A DNA stretch of 64,000 nt from Flavipsychrobacter sp. (GTDB lineage: Bacteria; Bacteroidota; Bacteroidia; Chitinophagales; Chitinophagaceae), in the NCBI GenBank assembly GCA_016786615.1, contig JAEUVX010000015.1, positions 216,027-280,026 on the forward strand, written 5' to 3'. Below, in pieces: positions 34,530-43,490 of the stretch. The notes under the pieces are model-generated. The model was not told the DNA's origin. It ran no database searches and saw only the letters and a list, made by a program, of their open reading frames with translations. Each line of letters begins with the position of its first letter. The stretch's first letter is position 1. A program made the position numbers and the translations under genes.

Positions 34530-35855
34530 CTATTGTTTTTTACTCGTGTTATACCAATCTATCTTACGAGAGTAGTACATGATAATGGCCAGTATTACAA
34601 ACAAACCAATACTGCCGAATAAGAGTGCATAATCTTCAAGTTGTATCAGTATGAATATGTACGTATATAACCCACCCAATGCAAATATGAATCCTGCAGC
34701 TATCTTGAATGTTTTGAAAATGCCCCATACATAAGATCCGATAAGAGAAACAGTTGCTACAGCGGCTATAAAATATGCAGGGTTAAAGCCTGTATATTCT
34801 GAAATAGAGAGTAATAATGTGTAGAAGATACATAATGCCAGCCCTACCAGTATATACTGCAACGGGTGCACTTGTTTCTTTTGCAGTATCTCTATAAAAA
34901 AGAAAACAGTAAATGTCAGCGCAATGAAGAGTATAGCATATTTCACACTGCGGTCGGTTTTTGCATACCCGTCAGCCGGTTGAATCAATTTCACGCCAAA
35001 AGCAGATTTTTCTACTTCGTAAGTATTGCCCGATGGCCAACATTGCGGATAGTTTCTCGATACCTGCAATATCTTCCAATGTGCGTTAAAGCCATCTGCT
35101 GAAATTACTGCGGGCTTATCGGGCAGGTATTGCCCGTCAAATGCCGGTGATTTCCATGCAGATTTCAGGTTCACTTCAGTAGTTTTCCCTACGGGGGTAA
35201 AGTAAAGCCTTGACGAACCTTTCAACTTTATCCGAACATTAAATGATGCCTTTCCGGCGGAGTCAAAAGCTACCGAAGTATTCAACCCCGATGATATTAC
35301 CCCTGAATTGATAACACCTGCCTCCATCGTCTTTTTTGTATTACCCCAGTTCAATACCACTTCTTCTTCCAAACCCCTGGCATCGTTCAGCCCCAACACA
35401 AGCTTACTCTGCTCCCACATTATATCCTGCGGGGCAATATTCCATCTCTGCACCTCAGACGGGTTGAACGAACCACTCAATTCAATATCCGAACGATAGA
35501 GCATTACGGTATAAAGGCTTCTGCGCCTCACCTCGGGGATGGCATTGCCGTTAATCAACAGGCTTTCCGGCAACAGGTTCAGGTACATTGTTTTTGCTAT
35601 TGTTGCGCTCCCCTGCTGCACATATACTTTATATGGCACAATCACTATCGGCCCGATAATGGTTTGCTCACCCGCCCATTTACTGCTCACTTCTTTTACC
35701 ACTTCCGCCTGTCGCTCTTGCCGCTCCGATACAAGGTTCGATACAATAGCTGCGGGTATCAGCATCAGCAATATCAGAAAGCCGATAAGAAACCCTTTCA
35801 GCAGGGTCTTGTTTCTTTCATAAAATCCCGGGATGTTTTCTGTGTTCGTTTCCAT
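34530..35855 (-). CDS. creD: cell envelope integrity protein CreD
   Basis: 441 residues. One N-terminal helix (about 18-38, FLIGFLILLMLIPAAIV), then a large periplasmic beta domain beginning ERQERQAEVVKEVSSKWAGEQTIIGPIVIVPYK (CreD signature), then five to six C-terminal membrane helices (about 305-430). In enterobacteria CreD belongs to the CreBC regulon, but in Bacteroidota it usually follows a winged-helix regulator, as here (35914-36204). It is an inner-membrane protein. Confidence 0.92.
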   Translation of the reverse strand: METNTENIPGFYERNKTLLKGFLIGFLILLMLIPAAIVSNLVSERQERQAEVVKEVSSKWAGEQTIIGPIVIVPYKVYVQQGSATIAKTMYLNLLPESLLINGNAIPEVRRRSLYTVMLYRSDIELSGSFNPSEVQRWNIAPQDIMWEQSKLVLGLNDARGLEEEVVLNWGNTKKTMEAGVINSGVISSGLNTSVAFDSAGKASFNVRIKLKGSSRLYFTPVGKTTEVNLKSAWKSPAFDGQYLPDKPAVISADGFNAHWKILQVSRNYPQCWPSGNTYEVEKSAFGVKLIQPADGYAKTDRSVKYAILFIALTFTVFFFIEILQKKQVHPLQYILVGLALCIFYTLLLSISEYTGFNPAYFIAAVATVSLIGSYVWGIFKTFKIAAGFIFALGGLYTYIFILIQLEDYALLFGSIGLFVILAIIMYYSRKIDWYNTSKKQ

Positions 35856-35913
35856 ATTAATTTTTATTTTTAAAAAGTACTTTGCATTTCAAAGCTTAAA
35901 GAGCAAAAAAATA

Positions 35914-36204
35914 TCAACCCAATCCGCTGATAATTTTTTCAAGTGCCTTCAAGTGGCTCTTGAAAGCAGTCTCCCCTACTTTAGTTATTGTGTATGTTGT
36001 ATTCGTTTTTTTACCAATAAACCCTTTCTGCACTTTTATGTAATTATTCTCTTCAAGTGTTTTCAGGTGCGTGGCAAGGTTTCCGTCCGTAACATCAAGC
36101 AATGTCTTGAGCTCGTTGAAGTTAATTGTTTCATTAACCATCAACGCACTCATAATGCCTATCCGTATGCGGCTGTCAAAAAGTTTATTTAGTTGTTCAA
36201 TCAC
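35914..36204 (-). CDS. winged-helix transcriptional regulator (ArsR/MarR-like)
   Basis: 96 residues from GTG 36204. AAGG lies 7 nt before it; a TTG two codons upstream is possible. The fold is a winged helix: SRIRIGIMSALMVNETINFNELKTLLDVTDGNLATHLKTLEENNYIKV, followed by the wing and a helix ETAFKSHLKALEKIISG. Such regulators precede creD genes in Bacteroidota, so it probably controls creD. Its upstream neighbour, a membrane protein, ends 15 bp before it. Confidence 0.85.
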   Translation of the reverse strand: MIEQLNKLFDSRIRIGIMSALMVNETINFNELKTLLDVTDGNLATHLKTLEENNYIKVQKGFIGKKTNTTYTITKVGETAFKSHLKALEKIISGLG

Positions 36205-36219
36205 CTGCAAACCTTGATT

Positions 36220-36873
36220 TTACTTACTGTCATATTTCTTCCACATTATTATTCCGTACAGGATATGCAATACCCCGAATCCGATTGTCCATAAAACTAA
36301 TCCGTATCCCCTGATAAATAAACAAATGCAGCCTAATACCACTTCTGCAATACCTAAATACTTGATATCAGATAAGGTGTATTTACTGCCATTTATCAAT
36401 GCCATGCCATAAAATGTAAGGCATATCGGAGCTATATATAATTCCAGTCCATGCCATAAAAAGGCAAATGCAAACACCCCTCCGGTAGCCAATGGGATAG
36501 CTAATTCAACTAACATTCGTTTGGAAGTGCCATTCCATAATGGAATACCATCTCTAATAGCTTTCCGCTTCGTAAAATAATACCCTCCGGCAAGTGCTAC
36601 CAGCAATACGCCTAATGCCAGAAATACCAACTTCAACAGGATATGCTTGTATTCACCCTCAGTTGCTGCAAATGACTGATTGTTCGGGTATGCCATTCTG
36701 TAAGTTGAGGGTATTTGCTGCAACCACATTTTTGCTATAGCTGCACCTATTAGTGCTGTTCCACCCGCCCATACACCACTCCATCCGCTAAGCGACAGAA
36801 ATCTGCTGGAGCGTTCCATGATACCATGTATGTCTTTGAGCGTTTGTAAAGGCTCAACTTTATCATCTTGCAT
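36220..36873 (-). CDS. polytopic membrane protein, unknown function
   Basis: 217 residues from ATG 36873 (a TTG seven codons upstream is less likely). Six hydrophobic segments, with cytoplasmic N-terminus QDDKVEPLQTLKDIHGIMERSSRFLSLSG. It lies directly upstream of the winged-helix regulator and creD, all three on the minus strand. This three-gene order (membrane protein, regulator, creD) is common in Bacteroidota (my recollection). Its function is unknown. Confidence 0.68.
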   Translation of the reverse strand: MQDDKVEPLQTLKDIHGIMERSSRFLSLSGWSGVWAGGTALIGAAIAKMWLQQIPSTYRMAYPNNQSFAATEGEYKHILLKLVFLALGVLLVALAGGYYFTKRKAIRDGIPLWNGTSKRMLVELAIPLATGGVFAFAFLWHGLELYIAPICLTFYGMALINGSKYTLSDIKYLGIAEVVLGCICLFIRGYGLVLWTIGFGVLHILYGIIMWKKYDSK

Positions 36874-36987
36874 ATAAAGCACTTTGAAATACAAAGTAAA
36901 TATAAGTAAACCAATATAACAAAGAATTAAATCCTAAAATTTTCTAAACAACCAATTAGCTAACTTTATAGTTACAAGCTATAAGAC

Positions 36988-37365
36988 ATGAAACACGCAC
37001 TATTGGTAATACTCATATGTATCAGCATTAATACAACATATGCGCAGGTAGACCTTAGCCGCGACCCGGGGAAGCCCGCAGTGCCATCTAAAAAGAGCAA
37101 TGCACAGCTACTGAAGGAATCTCAGCAACCAGCACAAACACAAGTTGCAGATAGTATTAATCCCAATAACTACAAGGCAAATGGTATCGTAACATCGCCC
37201 AATGGCAAGCAATATGGCGATAACGGACAACTGAATCAGCAATCACAACAGTACAATATTGGCAATGGTGGCACAAAAGCAACCAATACCATTAACTACG
37301 ATAATGCTGGTAAAGTACAGGGAAGCAGTACTACTATTGAGTTTGGTAAAAAGAAGAAGAAATAG
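36988..37365 (+). CDS. secreted Asn/Gln-rich protein, unknown function
   Basis: 125 residues, signal peptide ending NTTYAQ. The remainder is low-complexity and polar (Gln, Asn, Gly-rich: NGQLNQQSQQYNIGNGGTK) and ends with a lysine stretch FGKKKKK. It probably has little fixed structure. The next gene starts 6 bp later, so they are co-transcribed. No family recognised. Confidence 0.55.
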   Translation: MKHALLVILICISINTTYAQVDLSRDPGKPAVPSKKSNAQLLKESQQPAQTQVADSINPNNYKANGIVTSPNGKQYGDNGQLNQQSQQYNIGNGGTKATNTINYDNAGKVQGSSTTIEFGKKKKK

Positions 37366-37371
37366 GCTCTA

Positions 37372-38139
37372 TTGAAAAAAAGGCTCCTGATATCATTGGC
37401 CATACTATTTGTAGCTTCGCTAAACTATATGCTGAAGTACCTGCTGGCATATATTGTATTTGGCGTAGAAGAATACAATAAAATACCGGCAGATACCCGA
37501 AACATACTGATACAGTCACTGATATTTCTTATCAGCATAGTTACAACATGGGCTTTGTGTTCTTTTTCTATGGGTAAAGCTACTATCGCTCTAGGCTTAA
37601 ACAAGCCTGTACTTCAGACGATGCTGTGGGCATTATTATGTGCTTCGCCTATGCTCATAGGTGGTATTATATCACTGGGGCTTAACAATAGTATAGCCAT
37701 CAAAGATATCCTGTTTGCATCCGTTTGGGCAGGCGTTTTCGAAGAGCTTGTATTCAGGGCATTTATTACAGGCTTATTGGTGCGCCTTGCAGGCTGGCAT
37801 ATCATTCCGGCGATACTGATATCATCACTTATTTTTGGCTGGGGGCATATTTATCAGGCAGATAGTGCAGCGGAGGCAATAACCATATTTCTGGTTACCG
37901 GCAGTGCAGGCATCGGTTTTGCAGTGTTTTACTGGTTGTGGAAATGGAATATCTGGTTCCCCATGTTCATGCATATCTTTATGAACCTCTCTTTTGTTAT
38001 AACCAATATGGGAACCAATGTATTACTCAACAATTCAGGCAATATATACCGTATAATAACGATTGTTTCAGCTATAATCCTGACTATAGTATTGATGCGT
38101 AAAAGGACTTTACCGGATTTTAATACAGGTACTAAGTGA
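37372..38139 (+). CDS. CPBP family intramembrane metalloprotease
   Basis: 255 residues from a TTG start six bases after the previous stop; MKKRLLISLAI is an apt first helix. The CAAX-protease/bacteriocin-processing motifs are FEELVFRAFITG (EExxR, about 124-135), FGWGHIYQ and HIFMNL (His ligands), all in membrane helices. Substrates of CPBP proteases are mostly unknown. No bacteriocin or lipid-anchor gene is nearby. Confidence 0.86.
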   Translation: MKKRLLISLAILFVASLNYMLKYLLAYIVFGVEEYNKIPADTRNILIQSLIFLISIVTTWALCSFSMGKATIALGLNKPVLQTMLWALLCASPMLIGGIISLGLNNSIAIKDILFASVWAGVFEELVFRAFITGLLVRLAGWHIIPAILISSLIFGWGHIYQADSAAEAITIFLVTGSAGIGFAVFYWLWKWNIWFPMFMHIFMNLSFVITNMGTNVLLNNSGNIYRIITIVSAIILTIVLMRKRTLPDFNTGTK

Positions 38140-38177
38140 TTTTTTCTTAAATTGAGTTAATATCAAAACCCGGTTTT

Positions 38178-38777
38178 ATGAAAAAACTATCAATTCTGTT
38201 ATTATCAGTACTCAGCTTTTCGTTCAATGCGAAAGCAGAAAAGATAAAATTGATTATCGATGCTGCACACGGCGGCAAGGATGCTGGGGCTAAAGCAGCA
38301 AACGGAGAAACAGAAAGCCAGTTATGCCTTGCTTTCGCAGAAGCATTACAGGAACATGCTGCAAAAAATAATATAGAAGTTGTGATGGTACGTACTGCAG
38401 ATGAATATGTATCACTGGAGCAAAGGAATACATACAAGCCTGAACCGGGCGTGAAATCATACTTTGTTTCATTCCATATGAATAGTGAAAATACCCATTC
38501 TGCTCGCGGCGCCCAGATAATATATTACAGCAAAAGCCCGCAGGCAGGTGCATCAAGAAGAGTGGCGGAAAAGCTGGTAAATGGCTTTAACATGATAAAT
38601 GACATTGGCACTACCCTTTCAGACAAAGGCAGCGCTTTGGTTATTAAGAATAGCGAAATCCCTGCTGTAATTATCGAACCGGGCTATATCAGCAACGAAC
38701 AAGACCTGAGGAAGCTAAAAGACAAAGGCATACAACAGGAAGTAGCAATGCTTGTTGTGAAAGCTGTAACAGAATAA
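38178..38777 (+). CDS. N-acetylmuramoyl-L-alanine amidase (Amidase_3), intact copy
   Basis: 199 residues, signal peptide ending NAKA. Zinc-binding residues are seen: His in IIDAAHGGKDAGA, Glu in NGETESQLCLA, His in YFVSFHMNSE. The catalytic Glu is in PAVIIEPGYISNEQD. The protein cleaves the amide between muramic acid and stem peptide in the periplasm. A paralogue (38876) lies in tandem and has lost the catalytic Glu. Confidence 0.88.
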   Translation: MKKLSILLLSVLSFSFNAKAEKIKLIIDAAHGGKDAGAKAANGETESQLCLAFAEALQEHAAKNNIEVVMVRTADEYVSLEQRNTYKPEPGVKSYFVSFHMNSENTHSARGAQIIYYSKSPQAGASRRVAEKLVNGFNMINDIGTTLSDKGSALVIKNSEIPAVIIEPGYISNEQDLRKLKDKGIQQEVAMLVVKAVTE

Positions 38778-38796
38778 TCCCAACTATATGATATTG

Positions 38797-38826
38797 GAAG
38801 CTGTCTTGATAGGCAGCTTCTTTTGT
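38797..38826 (+). terminator. intrinsic terminator between the two amidase genes
   Basis: GAAGCTGTC (38797-38805) pairs with GGCAGCTTC (38812-38820), one T-G wobble, followed by TTTTGTTTT. Confidence 0.8.
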
Positions 38827-38875
38827 TTTAAGAAGAACCCTTATTTTTATACCTGAAAAGGATATATACAACGAT

Positions 38876-39484
38876 ATGAAAAGAATAGTAGCCGTATTAT
38901 TAACATTATTGATAGCTACATCTGCAGCTTATAGCCAAAAGGTAAAGCTGATAATAGATGCAGGACATGGAGGAAAAGACTTTGGCGCTAAAAACAAAGC
39001 CGGAGATAAAGAGAGCGACCTGTGCCTGCTGATGGCAGAGGCACTTGAAAAGTATGCTGCAGAAAACAATATGGAAACGCAGATGACACGTACTAAAAAA
39101 GACCAAAACCTGACACATGAACAACGCAGCGGCTTTAAAGTAGATAAAAACTATAAAACCTACTACATATCGTTGCACATGGATAAGGACAAAAACACAT
39201 CTGTAAGAGGCAATAAACTGTACTACTGCACCAAAGCGGTAAATGCAGGCATCGCAAAGCAATTAGCAGATAAAATAGGCAAAGGACTGGAGAAGCTAAA
39301 TGGCAACCAGTCGAGAACTGAAGATAAAGACGCTATAATACTGACAAGGAACACCATTCCGTCAATAATGATATACTATGGCCACGTTACTAATCCGCAA
39401 GATGTAAAGCTTGCCAAAGACCCCGCGTTTCAAAAAGAAGTATCACTGTTAATCATCCGCAGCATACTGGAAACAAGGTATTAA
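38876..39484 (+). CDS. Amidase_3 paralogue with altered catalytic Glu
   Basis: 202 residues, signal peptide ending AAYSQ. It is related to the upstream copy (IIDAGHGGKDFGA, KESDLCLLMAEAL, YYISLHMDKD), and the zinc ligands are kept. The position of the catalytic Glu reads PSIMIYYGHVTNPQD, with Tyr167 instead of Glu. It may bind murein without cutting, or act as a regulator of its neighbour (inference). It is more basic than its paralogue and is followed by a hairpin terminator. Confidence 0.82.
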   Translation: MKRIVAVLLTLLIATSAAYSQKVKLIIDAGHGGKDFGAKNKAGDKESDLCLLMAEALEKYAAENNMETQMTRTKKDQNLTHEQRSGFKVDKNYKTYYISLHMDKDKNTSVRGNKLYYCTKAVNAGIAKQLADKIGKGLEKLNGNQSRTEDKDAIILTRNTIPSIMIYYGHVTNPQDVKLAKDPAFQKEVSLLIIRSILETRY

Positions 39485-39531
39485 TACCCCGTATTGACAG
39501 AAAACAAAGAATCAGACAAATAGAACGTAAA

Positions 39532-39561
39532 AAGTAAAGGTGCCATATGGCACCTTTACTT
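39532..39561. terminator. bidirectional terminator
   Basis: Perfect 30-bp palindrome AAGTAAAGGTGCCAT with its complement. On the minus strand T5 follows, so it mainly ends the pyruvate dehydrogenase E2 transcript; it may also stop the amidase transcript. Confidence 0.82.
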
Positions 39562-39588
39562 GTATTGTACTTACAAATAGTCTATTTA

Positions 39589-41184
39589 TCAAACCAGCAT
39601 AGTCACCGGATTCTCAAGATGCGTTTTCAGTGTTTGCAGGAAGCGCGCACCTACGGCGCCATCTACTACCCTGTGGTCGCAGCTAAGCGTCAGTTTCAGC
39701 AGATTGCGTACTACTACCTGATTGTTTTCTGCAACAGGTGTAGGTACTATATTACCTACTGCCAGTATGCAGCTATCAGGCGGATTGATGATGGCAGTAA
39801 ACTCATCTATACCCATCATACCTAGGTTAGATATAGTGAAGGTATTACCCGTAAACTCCTGTGGTTGCAGTTTCTTGGTCTTAGCCTTATCTGCCAGTTC
39901 TTTAGCATCAGCAGCTATCTGCGATAGTGACTTCTGATCTGCAAACTTAACAACAGGTACTATCAGGCCGTCTTCTATAGCTACAGCAGTACCTATGTGT
40001 ATGTGCTGGTTGTGGCGTATGAAGTCGCCCATCCAGCTGCTGTTAACATCAGGATGCTGGCGCAGTGCCATAGCACATGCTTTTATTATCAGGTCGTTGA
40101 ATGATACTTTAACAGGCGATACATCGTTGATAGCTTTGCGGGCTTCCATCGCCTTATCCATCGTTACCGTTATACGCAAATAGAAATGCGGAGCGGTAAA
40201 CATACTATCACTCAGACGTTGCGCTATCACCTTACGCATTTGCGAAAGCGGCTTATCTGTATAGCCTTCCTGCCCTACAGGTGCGGCTTGTATATAGCTT
40301 GCAGCAGCTTTAGGTGCAGCAGCAGGTGCAGTACCCGGTTGATAATTATCAATATCGCGTTTGATGATGCGGCCATTATCGCCACTACCACGCAATGCGT
40401 TTACATCTATACCCTTACCTTCTGCCAGCTTTTTAGCCAGCGGAGATATCTTAACCCTTTCATCGCTATTGCTATGAGATGCAGCAGGAGCTACGGCAGC
40501 TACAGGAGCAGCAGCTTGTGCAGGAGCAGCACTTGTTGCAGTTTGCGGAGCAGCAGGTGCCTCATTGAGATAAGGTGCTACATCTGTACCCGCTTTACCT
40601 ACAATAGCTATAATATCATTAACCTTGGCAGCTTCCCCTTCTTTAACACCTGTATATAGCAACACACCATCCACATAAGGCATCACTTCCATAGTGGCCT
40701 TATCTGTTTCCACTTCAGCCATTACATCATCACTCTTAATCTTATCACCCACTTTCTTGTGCCATGCTACAATCTTCCCTTCTTTCATGGTATCACTCAG
40801 CAATGGCATACGTATTACGGTAGCATCGCCGGGATTCGGTGCAGGTGTTGCAGCTTTCGGAGCCTCAGCAGCAGGTGCCGGTGCAGCCGAAGCGGCAGGC
40901 GCTGCCTGTACAGGAGCACTATCCAGCAATGCTTTATAATCTTCTCCTTCTTTGCCTATGATGGCTATAATATCATTTACTTTAGCAGCCTTTCCCTTCT
41001 CTACACCTACGTACAGCAGTGTTCCATCTACATATGGCATAACTTCCATAGTAGCCTTGTCAGTTTCTACTTCGGCTAGCACATCGTCACTTTTTACCTT
41101 ATCCCCTACTTTTTTGTGCCATTCCGCTATCACCCCTTCCTTCATCGTATCGCTCAGCAACGGCATTCGTATCGCTTCGGCCAT
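39589..41184 (-). CDS. pdhC: dihydrolipoamide acetyltransferase (pyruvate dehydrogenase E2)
   Basis: 531 residues from ATG 41184; upstream in-frame Met at 41250 would add a stretch not related to E2. Two lipoyl domains each carry DKATMEVMPYVDG, with the lipoylated Lys in VETDKATMEV (about 43 and 168). A hinge rich in Ala/Pro separates each, then the E3-binding domain (KISPLAKKLAEGKGIDVNALRGSGDNGRIIKRDI). The catalytic core ends DHRVVDGAVGARFLQTLK, with the His-Asp pair. It transfers acetyl from lipoate to CoA. E1 and E3 are not adjacent. Confidence 0.93.
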   Translation of the reverse strand: MAEAIRMPLLSDTMKEGVIAEWHKKVGDKVKSDDVLAEVETDKATMEVMPYVDGTLLYVGVEKGKAAKVNDIIAIIGKEGEDYKALLDSAPVQAAPAASAAPAPAAEAPKAATPAPNPGDATVIRMPLLSDTMKEGKIVAWHKKVGDKIKSDDVMAEVETDKATMEVMPYVDGVLLYTGVKEGEAAKVNDIIAIVGKAGTDVAPYLNEAPAAPQTATSAAPAQAAAPVAAVAPAASHSNSDERVKISPLAKKLAEGKGIDVNALRGSGDNGRIIKRDIDNYQPGTAPAAAPKAAASYIQAAPVGQEGYTDKPLSQMRKVIAQRLSDSMFTAPHFYLRITVTMDKAMEARKAINDVSPVKVSFNDLIIKACAMALRQHPDVNSSWMGDFIRHNQHIHIGTAVAIEDGLIVPVVKFADQKSLSQIAADAKELADKAKTKKLQPQEFTGNTFTISNLGMMGIDEFTAIINPPDSCILAVGNIVPTPVAENNQVVVRNLLKLTLSCDHRVVDGAVGARFLQTLKTHLENPVTMLV

Positions 41185-41320
41185 AAGTTGTGTCTTAGTT
41201 ATTGGTTTTTGAGTGTCAAAAGTAACACAAATGTTGGTTTGTTTCAGCACTGCTATGCCTTAATTATTGGCAAAACAGGTGTTTATATTATCAATTAATC
41301 AATACTTTTAATAAATCCTG

Positions 41321-43171
41321 CTAACCCCACTCTATTTGCAGGTTCAGTCCGTTGCAGAGTTTGCCAAGCGCAGGGTTCTTTTTTATCATCTCTTCCAGCA
41401 TTTCGGGCTTGCTGGGTATGCGCGGGCCGGTTTCCTTTATCTCCATGTCTTTGCGCAGTTCTACCCTTACCCGAAGCGGGTTTTCAGACTCTTTGCGGAA
41501 CAGTTCTATTAACGTATGCCTTTCCCCGTTGGCAGCAGATTCTATCATTTCATCCTTACAGAGAATCCTTACCTCATCGGGGGCATGAAACTCCATATCC
41601 ATCATCGTCAGCTGGCTACGCAGCGAGCTGCGGGTAAGCGGGATGCTGTCTTTATACATCTGCCAGATTGATGCAACCAATTCAGCCGTCACCTCTTTAC
41701 GGGCTATTTGCTGCTTACTTAACTCCTGGTCTATAACAGCATCCAGGTCTATGAAACTCTTGTTGATGCGGCGGGCTGTAGTAGTAGCCTCCGGCGGTGG
41801 TGGTGCAAATATGGGATTTACACTCGGGGGTTGTGGCTGCATTGGTGCGGCGGGCTGTGGTGCAGGCTTAGGCTGCATAACAGGTTCCGGCTCGGCAACA
41901 ATGCTGGCAGGCAGCACATCGTGCGCTGGCGGTGCCAGTTCTATTACTTTGGGTTGTTCTGCTACGTGTATTTGTGTTGCAGGTTGAGGGGCTATTGTTG
42001 CAGTTTGTGTTACAGGTGCAACAAAACCTACCCCATCAGAGTTTTTTTTTACATCATCGGCTGTTGCCGATGTTACCTGCAATACGTAGCACAGCCTTAT
42101 CAGGCACATTTCTACATGCAGGCGCTTGTTGGTAGCGTTCTTATAATTGATCTCGCTGTCGTTTACCACATTCAATGCAGAAATGATAAATGACGGCGGT
42201 GTCTGGTTGGCTTTTTCGTGAAACACAGGCTTATGGTCTGCGGGTACATCCAGCAGTTTGGCCATACGCGGGTCTTTGCACAGCAAAAGATTGCGCAGGT
42301 GTTCTGCCATCCCTTCCAGTATCACATCACCCTCAAAACCACGTTCCAATGCACTATCTAATTGCAGCAGCGTACCGCTTACATCCTGACTCAGTATATG
42401 GTCTGTTAGCTTGAAGTAGTAATCGGCATCGAGCAGGTTGAGGTGCTCCATCGTGCTCTGGTAGGTGAGCATACCGTTGGTAAAGCTTACTATCCTATCC
42501 AACATACTCAACGCATCGCGCATACAGCCTTCGCTCTTCTGTGCTATAACGTGCAGGCCCGCCTCTTGCGCTATTACCCCTTCTTTGGTAGCGATACCAT
42601 GCAAGTGCGCTACTATGTCGTTGGTAGTAATCCGTTTGAAGTCGAATATCTGGCAACGGCTGAGGATGGTTGGCAGTATCTTATGCTTTTCTGTAGTGGC
42701 AAGTATGAAGATGGCATACGGTGGCGGTTCTTCCAGCGTCTTCAGAAAGGCGTTGAAGGCCGCAGCACTCAGCATGTGAACCTCATCTATGATGTATATC
42801 TTGTATTTACCCTGCTGCGGTGCAAAACGTACCTGATCTGTCAGGTTACGAATATCATCTACCGAGTTGTTGCTGGCAGCATCCAGCTCAAATACGTTGA
42901 ACGATGTATTGTTGCTGAAGCTCTGGCAGGTAGCACAGGTACCGCAGGCTTCAATATCAGCCGTCGGGTTTTCGCAATTGATGGTCTTTGCCAATATACG
43001 GGCGCAGGTAGTTTTGCCCACACCACGCGGACCGCAGAACAGATATGCATGCGCCAGATGATTGTGGCGAATGGCATTTTTGAGCGTAGTGGTAATATGC
43101 TCCTGCCCTACAACCGTATCAAAGGTTTGGGGGCGGTATTTACGGGCCGATACTATATACTGGTCTGACAT
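41321..43171 (-). CDS. dnaX: DNA polymerase III subunit tau (gamma by slippage)
   Basis: 616 residues. Walker A is GPRGVGKTTCARIL, and zinc Cys in CENPTADIEACGTCATC, IYIIDEVHML (DExx), FILATTEKHKILPTILSRC (sensor). Domain III ends near residue 370, then a Pro-rich linker and the tau tail. Right at that boundary the coding strand has nine A (42042-42050). A -1 shift there gives K K K L stop, a 378-residue protein that corresponds to gamma. Clamp-loader ATPase. Confidence 0.95.
   Translation of the reverse strand: MSDQYIVSARKYRPQTFDTVVGQEHITTTLKNAIRHNHLAHAYLFCGPRGVGKTTCARILAKTINCENPTADIEACGTCATCQSFSNNTSFNVFELDAASNNSVDDIRNLTDQVRFAPQQGKYKIYIIDEVHMLSAAAFNAFLKTLEEPPPYAIFILATTEKHKILPTILSRCQIFDFKRITTNDIVAHLHGIATKEGVIAQEAGLHVIAQKSEGCMRDALSMLDRIVSFTNGMLTYQSTMEHLNLLDADYYFKLTDHILSQDVSGTLLQLDSALERGFEGDVILEGMAEHLRNLLLCKDPRMAKLLDVPADHKPVFHEKANQTPPSFIISALNVVNDSEINYKNATNKRLHVEMCLIRLCYVLQVTSATADDVKKNSDGVGFVAPVTQTATIAPQPATQIHVAEQPKVIELAPPAHDVLPASIVAEPEPVMQPKPAPQPAAPMQPQPPSVNPIFAPPPPEATTTARRINKSFIDLDAVIDQELSKQQIARKEVTAELVASIWQMYKDSIPLTRSSLRSQLTMMDMEFHAPDEVRILCKDEMIESAANGERHTLIELFRKESENPLRVRVELRKDMEIKETGPRIPSKPEMLEEMIKKNPALGKLCNGLNLQIEWG
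42042..42050 (-). promoter_or_regulatory. A9 slippery run in dnaX (recoding or transcriptional slippage site)
   Basis: The minus strand reads GTA AAA AAA AAC TCT GAT, a run of nine A starting at codon 374. Both alternative frames meet a stop within six codons (TGA after the -1 shift, TAG after the +1 shift). Thermus thermophilus dnaX makes gamma by slippage at a nine-A run, and E. coli by -1 frameshift at an A-rich site. The location here, at the end of domain III, is that expected for gamma. Confidence 0.65.
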
Positions 43172-43220
43172 CTCTTATTAAGTCAAAAGTAACGAGTAGA
43201 AAGAAGAAAGAAAAATCGGG

Positions 43221-43250
43221 TTACCCCCTAAATCCCCTAAAGGGGACTTC
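43221..43250. repeat. short interspersed palindromic-type repeat, copy 1
   Basis: It contains the inverted core CCCCTAAAGGGG. The unit of type CCCCCTAAATCCCCTAAAG is widely found in intergenic regions of Bacteroidota genomes (my recollection). Confidence 0.55.
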
Positions 43251-43370
43251 GTGTTAATAACCTTAAGTTATGGCTGAATAATGTTGGCTCCGCATGGTAA
43301 GTTTTCATATCTGTTGATAGTTTTTGATAGTGTTTCGGTAGTTTTTGAGGAAATGGTTACAAACGGTTAC

Positions 43371-43402
43371 GGTTTCCCGTAAATCCTCTGAAGGGGACTT
43401 TT
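43371..43402. repeat. short interspersed repeat, degenerate copy 2
   Basis: CCCGTAAATCCTCTGAAGG followed by GGACTT is a degenerate version of copy 1, same orientation, 150 bp away. Confidence 0.45.
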
Positions 43403-43462
43403 GTGTTTTGTTGCAATTTGTTGCAGATTTTTCACTTTGCGAATTTTGTTGCCGGTATTTTT

Positions 43463-43490
43463 TAACCGCAAAGACGCCGAGGCGCAAAGG
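43463..43490. repeat. AACCGCAAAGACGC-type repeat
   Basis: It contains CGCAAAGACGCCGAGGCGC (43468-43486) followed by AAAGG. Two CGCAAAG half-units are imperfectly repeated. Similar CGCAAAG repeats occur between genes in many Bacteroidota. Confidence 0.45.

Noticed and set aside
40186-40659. 157-residue plus-strand frame inside the E2 gene
   Set aside because: Antisense to the Ala/Pro linker of the E2 protein; Ser/Arg/Cys-rich nonsense.
42443-43168. 241-residue frame opposite dnaX
   Set aside because: Lies entirely antisense to dnaX, without a start motif or any domain; an artefact of codon bias.
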